Below, one piece after another: positions 53,467 through 64,000 of a stretch of 64,000 nucleotides of DNA. The stretch lies in the NCBI GenBank assembly GCA_963932145.1, contig OZ010577.1, forward strand, positions 15,105,889 to 15,169,888, in the 5' to 3' direction. Position 1 is the first letter of the stretch. Each line of letters starts with the position of its first letter. A program made the position numbers and the translations under genes. This stretch comes from Acanthosepion lycidas (taxonomy: Eukaryota > Mollusca > Cephalopoda > Sepiida > Sepiidae). The notes beneath the pieces are model-generated. The model made no database searches. It was given only the letters and a program-made list of their open reading frames with translations, and was not told where the DNA came from.

Positions 53467-55074
53467 GTGAGCGTAGCATGCGAAGGATACTATTCATATA
53501 ACAGGGATTTCCTTGAAAAACTGTGTGGACGCAAAATGGGTGATCGCTGTATGTTTCTCTCCTGCCGTTCGTTCTATTTACCTTTACATTCTTTCATTTC
53601 ACTTTATGAACAGGCAAGAGCCTCATCTAAAACCGGCTTACAATTATTTTTCATTCGAACTCATACAGTGAGCGAAGCATGCAAAGAATACTATTCATAT
53701 AACAGGGATTTCCTTGAAAAACTGTGTGGAAGCAAAATGGGTGATCGCTGTATGTTTCTCTCCTGCCGTGCGTTCTATTTACCTTTACATTCTTTCATTT
53801 AACTTCATGAACAGGCAAGAGCCTCATCTAAAACCGGCTTACAATTATTTTTCATTCGAACTCATACAGTGAGCGTAGCATGCAAAGAATACTATTCATA
53901 TAACAGGGATTTCCTTGAAAAACTGTGTGGAAGCAAAATGTGTGATCGCTGTATGTTTCTCTCCTGCCGTGCGTTCTATTTACCTTAACATTCTTTCATT
54001 TAACTTTATGAACAGGCAAGAGCCTCCTCTAAAACCGGCTTACAATTATTTTTCATTCGAACTCATACAGTGAGCGTAGCATGCAAATGTTACGACTCAC
54101 GTGACAGGGATTTCCTTGAAAAACTGTGTGGACGCAAAATGGGTGATCGCTGTATGTTTCTCTCCTGCCGTGCGTTCTATTTACCTTTACATTCTTTCAT
54201 TTCACTTTATGAACAGGCAAGAGCCTCCTCTAAAACCGGCTTACAATTATTTTTCATTCGAACTCATACAGTGAGCGTAGCATGCGAAGGATACTATTCA
54301 TATAACAGGGATTTCCTTGAAAAACTGTGTGGACGCAAAATGGGTGATCGCTGTATGTTTCTCTCCTGCCGTTCGTTCTATTTACCTTTACATTCTTTCA
54401 TTTCACTTTATGAACAGGCAAGAGCCTCATCTAAAACCGGCTTACAATTATTTTTCATTCGAACTCATACAGTGAGCGAAGCATGCAAAGAATACTATTC
54501 ATATAACAGGGATTTCCTTGAAAAACTGTGTGGAAGCAAAATGGGTGATCGCTGTATGTTTCTCTCCTGCCGTGCGTTCTATTTACCTTTACATTCTTTC
54601 ATTTAACTTCATGAACAGGCAAGAGCCTCATCTAAAACCGGCTTACAATTATTTTTCATTCGAACTCATACAGTGAGCGTAGCATGCAAAGAATACTATT
54701 CATATAACAGGGATTTCCTTGAAAAACTGTGTGGAAGCAAAATGTGTGATCGCTGTATGTTTCTCTCCTGCCGTGCGTTCTATTTACCTTAACATTCTTT
54801 CATTTAACTTTATGAACAGGCAAGAGCCTCCTCTAAAACCGGCTTACAATTATTTTTCATTCGAACTCATACAGTGAGCGTAGCATGCAAATGTTACGAC
54901 TCACGTGACAGGGATTTCCTTGAAAAACTGTGTGGACGCAAAATGGGTGATCGCTGTATGTTTCTCTCCTGCCGTGCGTTCTATTTACCTTTACATTCTT
55001 TCATTTCACTTTATGAACAGGCAAGGGTCTCCTCTAAAACCGGCTTACAATTATTTTTCATTCGAACTCATACA
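53467..55074. repeat. Four-unit repeat, two copies (804 bp each)
   Basis: Copies are about 53467-54270 and 54271-55074. The order is a GCGAAGGATAC unit with CTGCCGTTCG, a GTGAGCGAAGC unit with GCAAAGAATAC, a unit with GCAAAATGTGTG and TTACCTTAACATTC, and a GCAAATGTTACG unit with CGTGACAGGG. The final units differ in the 155-162 segment (GCCTCCTCT in the left copy, GTCTCCTCT in the right). Confidence 0.82.
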
Positions 55075-57687
55075 GTGAGCGTACCATGCAAAGGATAATA
55101 TTCATATAACAGAGATTTCCTTGTAAAACTGTGTGGACGCAAAGTGGGTGATCGCTGTATGTTTCTCTCCTGCCGTGCGTTCTATTTACCTTTACATTCT
55201 TTCATTTAACTTTATGAACAGGCAAGGGCCTCCTCTAAAACCGGCTTACAATTATTTTTCATTCGAACTCATACAGTGAGCGTAGCATGCAAAGGTTACG
55301 ACTAACGTAACAGGGATTTCCTTGAAAAACTGTGTGGACGCAAAATGGGTGATCGCTGTATGTTTCTCTCCTATCGTGCGTTCTATTTACCTTTACATTC
55401 TTTCATTTCACTTTATGAACAGGCAAGGGCCTCCTCTAAAACCGGCTTACAATTATTTTTCATTCGAACTCATACAGTGAGCGTAGCATGCAAAGGTTAC
55501 GACTCACGTAACAGATATTTCCTTGAAAAACTGTGTGGACGCAAAGTGGGTGATCGCTGTATGTTTCTCTCCTGCCGTGCGTTCTATTTACCTTTACATT
55601 CTTTCATTTCACTTTATGAACAGGCAAGAGCCTCCTCTAAAACCGGCTTACAATTATTTTTCATTCGAACTCATACAGTGAGCGTAGCATGCGAAGGATA
55701 CTATTCATATAACAGGGATTTCCTTGAAAAACTGTGTGGACGCAAAATGGGTGATCGCTGTAAGTTTCTCTCCTGCCGTTCGTTCTATTAACCTTTACAT
55801 TCTTTCATTTCACTTTATGAACAGGCAAGAGCCTCATCTAAAACCGGCTTACAATTATTTTTCATTCGAACTCATACAGTGAGCGAAGCATGCAAAGAAT
55901 ACTATTCATATAACAGGGATTTCCTTGAAAAACTGTGTGGAAGCAAAATGGGTGATCGCTGTATGTTTCTCTCCTGCCGTGCGTTCTATTTACCTTTACA
56001 TTCTTTCATTTAACTTCATGAACAGGCAAGAGCCTCATCTAAAACCGGCTTACAATTATTTTTCATTCGAACTCATACAGTGAGCGTAGCATGCAAAGAA
56101 TACTATTCATATAACAGGGATTTCCTTGAAAAACTGTGTGGAAGCAAAATGTGTGATCGCTGTATGTTTCTCTCCTGCCGTGCGTTCTATTTACCTTAAC
56201 ATTCTTTCATTTAACTTTATGAACAGGCAAGAGCCTCCTCTAAAACCGGCTTACAATTATTTTTCATTCGAACTCATACAGTGAGCGTAGCATGCAAATG
56301 TTACGACTCACGTGACAGGGATTTCCTTGAAAAACTGTGTGGACGCAAAATGGGTGATCGCTGTATGTTTCTCTCCTGCCGTGCGTTCTATTTACCTTTA
56401 CATTCTTTCATTTCACTTTATGAACAGGCAAGGGTCTCCTCTAAAACCGGCTTACAATTATTTTTCATTCGAACTCATACAGTGAGCGTACCATGCAAAG
56501 GATAATATTCATATAACAGAGATTTCCTTGTAAAACTGTGTGGACGCAAAGTGGGTGATCGCTGTATGTTTCTCTCCTGCCGTGCGTTCTATTTACCTTT
56601 ACATTCTTTCATTTAACTTTATGAACAGGCAAGGGCCTCCTCTAAAACCGGCTTACAATTATTTTTCATTCGAACTTATACAGTGAGCGTAGCATGCAAA
56701 GGTTACGACTAACGTAACAGGGATTTCCTTGAAAAACTGTGTGGACGCAAAATGGGTGATCGCTGTATGTTTCTCTCCTATCGTGCGTTCTATTTACCTT
56801 TACATTCTTTCATTTCACTTTATGAACAGGCAAGGGCCTCCTCTAAAACCGGCTTACAATTATTTTTCATTCGAACTCATACAGTGAGCGTAGCATGCAA
56901 AGGTTACGACTCACGTAACAGGGATTTCCTTGAAAAACTGTGTGGACGCAAAATGGGTGATCGCTGTAAGTTTCTCTCCTGCCGTGCGTTCTATTTACCT
57001 TTACATTCTTTCATTTCACTTTATGAACAGGCAAGAGCCTCCTCTAAAACCGGCTTACAATTATTTTTCATTCGAACTCATACAGTGAGCGTAGCATGCA
57101 AAGGTTACGACTCACGTAACAGATATTTCCTTGAAAAACTGTGTGGACGCAAAGTGGGTGATCGCTGTATGTTTCTCTCCTGCCGTGCGTTCTATTTACC
57201 TTTACATTCTTTCATTTCACTTTATGAACAGGCAAGAGCCTCCTCTAAAACCGGCTTACAATTATTTTTCATTCGAACTCATACAGTGAGCGTAGCATGC
57301 GAAGGATACTATTCATATAACAGGGATTTCCTTGAAAAACTGTGTGGACGCAAAATGGGTGATCGCTGTATGTTTCTCTCCTGCCGTTCGTTCTATTTAC
57401 CTTTACATTCTTTCATTTCACTTTATGAACAGGCAAGAGCCTCATCTAAAACCGGCTTACAATTATTTTTCATTCGAACTCATACAGTGAGCGAAGCATG
57501 CAAAGAATACTATTCATATAACAGGGATTTCCTTGAAAAACTGTGTGGACGCAAAATGGGTGATCGCTGTATGTTTCTCTCCTGCCGTGCGTTCTATTTA
57601 CATTTACTTTCTTTCATTTAACTTTATGAACAGGCAAGAGCCTCCTCTAAAACCGGCTTACAATTATTTTTCATTCGAACTCATACA
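54874..57687. repeat. Seven-unit higher-order repeat with rearranged second copy
   Basis: Copies are about 54874-56280 and 56281-57687. Both begin with the GCAAATGTTACG/CGTGACAGGG unit, then GTACCATGC with AACAGAGATTTCC, then GGTTACGACTAACG. After that the right copy carries an additional unit near 56884 (GTAAGTTTCTC) before the CAGATATTTCC unit. It lacks the GCAAAATGTGTG unit at the end, so total length is unchanged. Confidence 0.78.
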
Positions 57688-60600
57688 GTGAGCGTAGCAT
57701 GCAAAGTTTACGACTCACGTAACAGGGATTTCCTTGAAAAACTGTGTGCAGTCAAAATGGGTGATCGCTGTATGTTTCTCTCCTGCCGTGCGTTCTATTT
57801 ACCTTTACATTCTTTCATTTCACTTTATGAACAGGCAAGAGCCTCCTCTAAAACCGGCTTACAATTATTTTTCATTCGAACTCATACAGTGAGCGTAGCA
57901 TGCAAAGGTTACGACTCACGTAACAGGGATTTCCTTGAAAAACTTTGTGGACGCAAAATGGGTGATCGCTGTATGTTTCTCTCCTGCCGTGCGTTCTATT
58001 TACATTTACATTCTTTCATTTCACTTTATGAACAGGCAAGAGCCTCCTCTAAAACCGGCTTACAATTATTTTTCATTCGAACTCATACAGTGAGCGTAGC
58101 ATGCAAAGGTTACGATTCATATAACAGGCAATTTCCTTGAAAAACTGTGTGGACGCAAAATGGGTGATCGCTGTATGTTTCTCTCCTGCCGTGCGTTCTA
58201 TTTACATTTACATTCTTTCATTTCACTTTATGAACAGGCAAGAGCCTCCTCTAAAACCGGCTTACAATTATTTTTCATTCGAACTCATACAGTGAGCGTA
58301 GCATGCAAAGGTTACGACTCACGTAACAGGGATTTCCTTGAAAACCTGTGTGGACGCAAAATGGGTGATCGCTGTATGTTTCTCTCCTACCGTGCGTTCT
58401 ATTTACCTTTACATTCTTTCATTTCACTTTATGAACAGGCAAGGGCCTCCTCTGAAACCGGCTTACAATTATTATTCATTCGAACTCATACAGTGAGCGT
58501 AGCATGCAAAGGATACTATTCATATACCAGGGATTTCCTTGAAAAACTGTGTGGACGCAAAATGGGTGATCGCTGTAAGTTTCTCTCCTGCCGTGCGTTC
58601 TATTTACCTTTACATTCTTTCATTTCACTTTATGAACAGGCAAGAGCCTCCTCTAAAACCGGCTTACAATTATTTTTCATTCGAACTCATACAGTGAGCG
58701 TAGCATGCAAAGGTTACGACTCACGTAACAGATATTTCCTTGAAAAACTGTGTGGACGCAAAGTGGGTGATCGCTGTATGTTTCTCTCCTGCCGTGCGTT
58801 CTATTTACCTTTACATTCTTTCATTTCACTTTATGAACAGGCAAGAGCCTCCTCTAAAACCGGCTTACAATTATTTTTCATTCGAACTCATACAGTGAGC
58901 GTAGCATGCGAAGGATACTATTCATATAACAGGGATTTCCTTGAAAAACTGTGTGGACGCAAAATGGGTGATCGGTGTATTTTTCTCTCCTGCCGTGCGT
59001 TCTATTTACCTTTACATTCTTTCATTTCACTTTATGAACAGGCAAGAGCCTCCTCTAAAACCGGCTTACAATTATTTTTCATTCGAACTCATACAGTGAG
59101 CGTAGCATGCAAAGGTTACGACTCACGTAACAGGGATTTCCTTGAAAAACTGTGTGGAGTCAAAATGGGTGATCGCTGTATGTTTCTCTCCTGCCGTGCG
59201 TTCTATTTACCTTTACATTCTTTCATTTCACTTTATGAACAGGCAAGAGCCTCCTCTAAAACCGGCTTACAATTATTTTTCATTCGAACTCATACAGTGA
59301 GCGTAGCATGCAAAGGTTACGACTCACGTAACAGGGATTTCCTTGAAAAACTTTGTGGACGCAAAATGGGTGATCGCTGTATGTTTCTCTCCTGCCGTGC
59401 GTTCTATTTACCTTTACATTCTTTCATTTCACTTTATGAACAGGCAAGAGCCTCCTCTAAAACCGGCTTACAATTATTTTTCATTCGAACTCATACAGTG
59501 AGCGTAGCATGCAAAGGTTACGATTCATATAACAGGCAATTTCCTTGAAAATCTGTGTGGACGCAAAATGGGTGATCGCTGTATGTTTCTCTCCTACCGT
59601 GCGTTCTATTTACCTTTACATTCTTTCATTTCACTTTATGAACAGGCAAGGGCCTCCTCTGAAACCGGCTTACAATTATTTTTCATTCGAACTCATACAG
59701 TGAGCGTAGCATGCAAAGGATACTATTCATATAAAAGGGATTTCCTTGAAAAACTGTGTGGACGCAAAATGGGTGATCGCTGTAAGTTTCTCTCCTGCCG
59801 TGCGTTCTATTTACCTTTACATTCTTTCATTTCACTTTATGAACAGGCAAGAGCCTCCTCTAAAACCGGCTTACAATTATTTTTCATTCGAACTCATACA
59901 GTGAGCGTAGCATGCGAAGGATACTATTCATATAACAGGGATTTCCTTGAAAAACTGTGTGGACGCAAAATGGGTGATCGCTGTATGTTTCTCTCCTGCC
60001 GTTCGTTCTATTTACCTTTACATTCTTTCATTTCACTTTATGAACAGGCAAGAGCCTCATCTAAAACCGGCTTACAATTATTTTTCATTCGAACTCATAC
60101 AGTGAGCGAAGCATGCAAAGAATACTATTCATATAACAGGGATTTCCTTGAAAAACTGTGTGGAAGCAAAATGGGTGATCGCTGTATGTTTCTCTCCTGC
60201 CGTGCGTTCTATTTACCTTTACATTCTTTCATTTAACTTCATGAACAGGCAAGAGCCTCCTCTAAAAGCTGCTTACAATTATTTTTCATTCGAACTCATA
60301 CAGTGAGCGTAGCATGCAAAGGTTACGACTCACGTAACAGGGATTTCCTTGTAAAACTGTGTGGACGCAAAATGGGTGATCGCTGTATGTTTCTCTCCTA
60401 TCGTGCGTTCTATTTACCTTTACATTCTTTCATTTCACTTTATGAACAGGCAAGGGCCTCCTCTAAAACCGGCTTACAATTATTTTTCATTCGAACTCAT
60501 ACAGTGAGCGTAGCATGCAAAGGTTACGACTCACGTAACAGGGATTTCCTTGAAAAACTGTGTGGACGCAAAATGGGTGATCGCTGTAAGTTTCTCTCCT

Positions 60601-63600
60601 GCCGTGCGTTCTATTTACCTTTACATTCTTTCATTTCACTTTATGAACAGGCAAGAGCCTCCTCTAAAACCGGCTTACAATTATTTTTCATTCGAACTCA
60701 TACAGTGAGCGTAGCATGCAAAGGTTAGGACTCACGTAACAGGGATTTCCTTGAAAAACTGTGTGGACGCAAAATGGGTGATCGCTGTATGTTTCTCTCC
60801 TGCCGTGCGTTCTATTTACCTTTACATTTTTCATTTCACTTTATGAACAGGCAAGAGCCTCCTCTAAAACCGGCTTACAATTATTTTTCATTCGAACTCA
60901 TACAGTGAGCGTAGCATGCAAAGGTTACGACTCGCGTAACAGGGATTTCCTTGAAAAACTGTGTGGACGCAAAATGGGTGATCGCTGTATGTTTCTCTCC
61001 TGCCGTGCGTTCTATTTACCTTTACATTCTTTCATTTCACTTTATGAACAGGCAAGAGCCTCCTCTAAAACCGGCTTACAATTATTTTTCATTCGAACTC
61101 ATACAGTGAGCGTAGCATGCAAAGGATACTATTCATATAACAGGGATTTCCTTGAAAAATTGTGTGGACGCAAAATGGGTTATCGCTGTATGTTTCTCTG
61201 CTGCCGTGCGTTCTATTTACATTTACTTTCTTTCATTTAACTTTATGAACAGGCAAGAGCCTCCTCTAAAACCGGCTTACAATTATTTTTCATTCGAACT
61301 CATACAGTGAGCGTAGCATGCAAAGGATACTATTCATATAACAGGGATTTCCTTGAAAAACTGTGTGGACGCAAAATGGGTGATCGCTGTAAGTTTCTCT
61401 CCTGCCGTGCGTTCTATTTACCTTTACATTCTGTCATTTCACTTTATGAACAGGCAAGAGCCTCCTCTAAAACCGGCTTACAATTATTTTTCATTCGAAC
61501 TCATACAGTGAGCGTAGCATGCAAAGGTTACGACTCACGTAACAGATATTTCCTTGAAAAACTGTGTGGACGCAAAGTGGGTGATCGCTGTATGTTTCTC
61601 TCGTGCCGTGCGTTCTATTTACCTTTACATTCTTTCATTTCACTTTATGAACAGGCAAGAGCCTCCTCTAAAACCGGCTTACAATTATTTTTCATTCGAA
61701 CTCATACAGTGAGCGTAGCATGCAAAGAATACTATTCATATAACAGGGATTGCCTTGAAAAACTGTGTGGACGCAAAATGAGTGATCGCTGTATGTTTCT
61801 CTCCTGCCGTGCGTTCTATTTACCTTTACATTCTTTCATTTAACTTTATGAACAGGCAAGAGCCTCCTCTAAAACCTGCTTAAAATTATTTTTCATTCGA
61901 ACTCATACAGTGAGCGTAGCATGCAAAGGTTACGACTCACGTGACAGGGATTTCCTTGAAAAACTGTGTGGACGCAAAATGGGTGATCGCTGTATGTTTC
62001 TCTCCTGCCGTGCGTTCTATTTACCTTTACATTCTTTCATTTCACTTTATGAACAGGCTAGGGTCTCCTCTAAAACCGGCTTACAATTATTTTTCATTCG
62101 AACTCATACAGTGAGCGTAGCATGCAAAGGATAATATTCATATAACAGGGATTTCCTTGATAAACTGTGTGGACGCAAAGTGGGTGATCGCGGTATGTTT
62201 CTCTCCTGCCGTGCGTTCTATTTACCTTTACATTCTTTCATTTCACTTTATGAACAGGCAAGAGCCTCCTCTAAAAACGGCTTACAATTATTTTTCATTC
62301 GAACTCATACAGTGAGCGTAGCAAGCAAAGGTTACGACTCACGTAACAGGGATTGCCTTGAAAAACTGTGTGGACGTAAAATGGGTGATCGCTGTATCTT
62401 TCTCTCCTGCCGTGTGTTCTATATACATTTACTTTCTTTCATTTAACTTTATGAACAGGCAAGAGCCTCCTCTATAACCGGCTTACAATTATTTTTCATT
62501 CGAACTCATACAGTGAGCGTAGCATGCAAAGGTTACGACTCACGTAACAGGGATTTCCTTGAAAACCTGTGTGGACGCAAAGTGGGTGATCGCTGTATGT
62601 TTCTCTCCTGCCGTGCGTTCTATTTACCTTTACATTCTTTCATTTCACTTTATGAACAGGCAAGAGCCTCCTCTAAAACCGGCTTACAATTATTTTTCAT
62701 TCGAACTCATACAGTGAGCGTAGCATGCAAAGGATACTATTCATATAACAGGGATTTCCTTGAAAAACTGTGTGGACGCAAAATGGGTTATCGCTGTATG
62801 TTTCTCTCCTGCCGTGCGTTCTATTTACCGTTACATACTTTCATTTAACTTTATGAACAGGCAAGGGTCTCCTCTAAAACCGGCTTACAATTATTTTTCA
62901 TTCGAACTCATACAGTGAGCGTAGCATGCAAAGGTTACGACTCACGTGACAGGGATTTCCTTGAAAAACTGTGTGGACGCAAAATGGGTGATCGCTGTAT
63001 GTTTCTCTCCTGCTGTGCGTTCTATTTACCTTTGCATTCTTTCATTTCACTTTATGAACAGGCAAGGGTCTCCTCTAAAACCGGCTTACAATTATTTTTC
63101 ATTCGAACTCATACATTGAGCGTAGCATGCAAAGGATAATATTCATATAACAGGGATTTCCTTGAAAAACTGTGTGGAAGCAAAATGGGTGATCGCTGTA
63201 TGTTTCTCTCCTGCCGTGCGTTCTATTTACCCTTACATTCTTTCATTTCACTTTATTAACGGGCAAGAACCTCCTCTAAAACCGGCTTACAATTATTTTT
63301 CATTCGAACTCATACAGTGAGCGTAGCATGCAAAGTATACTATTCATATAACAGGGATTTCCTTGAAAAATTGTGTGGACGCAAAATGGGTGGTCGCTGT
63401 ATGTTTCTCTCCTGTAGTGCGTTCTATTTACATTTACTTTCTTTGATTTAACTTTATGAACAGGCAAGAGCCTCCTCTAAAACCGGCTTACAATTATTTT
63501 TCATTCGAACTCATACAGTGAGCGTAGCATGCAAAGGATACTATTCATATAACAGGGATTTCCTTGAAAAATTGTGTGGACGGAAAATGGGTGATCGCTG

Positions 63601-63920
63601 TATTTTTCTCTCCTGCCGTGCGTTCTATTTACATTTACACACTTTCATTTCGCTTTATGAACAGGCAAGAGCCTCCTCTAAAACCGGCTTACAATTATTT
63701 TTCATTCGAACTCATACAGTGAGCGTAGCATGCAAAGGTTACGATTCATATAAAAGGCAATTTCCTTGAAAAACTGTGTGGACGCAAAGTGGGTGATAGC
63801 TGTATGTTTCTCTCCTGCCGTGCGTTCTATTTACCTTTACATTCTTTCATTTAACTTTATGAACAGGCAAGAAGCTCCTCTAAAAGCTGCTTACAATTAT
63901 TTTTCATTCGAACTCATACA

Positions 63921-64000
63921 GTGAGCGTAGCATGCAAAGGTTACGACTCACGTAACAGGGATTTCCTTGAAAAACTGTGTGACGCAAAGTGGGTGATCGC
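63921..64000. repeat. Partial unit at right window edge
   Basis: An A-type unit begins at 63921 and is cut by the window end. It has a one-base deletion, GTGTGACGC instead of GTGTGGACGC, near 63981. Nothing suggests that the array ends here. Confidence 0.85.

Larger units (their letters stand above)
1..64000. repeat. 201-bp tandem satellite array, about 318 units, fills the window
   Basis: Copies of a 201-bp unit follow one another head to tail with no intervening sequence. I took each unit to start at GTGAGCGTAGC, found at 2, 203, 404, 604, 805, 1006 and so on to 63921. That is 318 full units with a net length change of +1 base. The consensus has about 52 A, 46 C, 38 G and 65 T, so it is about 42% GC and pyrimidine-rich on this strand. 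Most units differ from consensus by only a few substitutions, many shared between units. A tandem block this long and uniform is typical of eukaryotic centromeric or other heterochromatic satellites. The family and species are not recognised. Confidence 0.98.
45225..64000. repeat. Array zone 5: B-rich zone with 4-, 5- and 7-unit higher-order repeats
   Basis: About 93 units, of which roughly half have B or hybrid boxes. Markers largely confined to this zone are GCATGCGAAGGATAC, GCAAAGAATACTATTC, TGTGGAAGCAAAATG, TTCCTTGTAAAACTG, CGTGACAGGG, GTACCATGCAAAGG, GTGTGGAGTCAAAATG and TTACATTTACTTTC. These combine in short blocks that are repeated and rearranged. The array shows no sign of ending at the right edge of the window. 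Confidence 0.78.

Noticed and set aside
1-64000. CRISPR array
   Set aside because: The repeats are 201 bp and directly adjacent, with no unique spacers between them.
1-64000. Transposon or other mobile insertion in the array
   Set aside because: Every unit start falls at 201 bp give or take a base, so there is no room for an insertion anywhere in the window.
1-64000. rRNA, tRNA or telomeric repeats
   Set aside because: The unit shows no tRNA-like or rRNA-like segments and no short telomere motif.
1-64000. Genes on the reverse strand
   Set aside because: All three reverse frames of the consensus unit contain stops, so no reverse frame extends beyond about one unit.

Overview
The whole 64 kb is one uninterrupted satellite DNA array. 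It is made of about 318 head-to-tail copies of a 201-bp unit, all in the same orientation. Position 1 is the last base of one unit, complete units start at 2, and the window ends inside the unit that starts at 63921, so the array continues past both ends. I found no unique sequence, gene, RNA gene, transposon or spacer. Unit starts can be followed from end to end, and the only register changes are about a dozen single-base indels. The array points to a eukaryotic heterochromatic or centromeric block. I do not recognise the unit, so I cannot name the species or clade. The consensus is about 42% GC with no visible CpG depletion, which mildly favours a genome with little germline methylation.

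One frame of the unit (67 codons) is open, and because 201 is divisible by 3 it can stay open for many units; the longest run is 1,751 codons at 25798-31053. I read this as a by-product of unit length. The indels are all single bases, common variants change first and second codon positions as readily as third, stops recur in dozens of units as shared alleles, and the translation resembles no family I know.

The main structure is a two-state box at unit positions 20-36. A-type units carry GTTACGACTCACGTAAC, with 6-bp inverted arms around a 5-bp loop. B-type units carry GATACTATTCATATAAC, five linked changes that destroy the inverted repeat. By eye, about 27 of the 159 units left of 32 kb are B or hybrid, against about 76 of the 159 to the right, so there is a step near 32 kb. 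The arrangement resembles the A-box/B-box dimorphism of primate alpha satellite, but this is analogy only.

Layout by linked variants: 1-13 kb, mosaic of a left-hand subfamily; 13-24 kb, 7-unit periodicities, clearest at 20503-23316; 24-32 kb, a 10-unit block duplicated in tandem (26734-30753) and an almost B-free stretch; 32-39.6 kb, B-rich mosaic; 39.6-45.2 kb, a very recent 14-unit tandem duplication; 45-64 kb, B-rich 4-, 5- and 7-unit higher-order repeats with their own markers. Further segments are shared at offsets of 15, 27, 31, 60 and 72-75 units. All exchanges keep unit register, as expected from unequal crossover and gene conversion.
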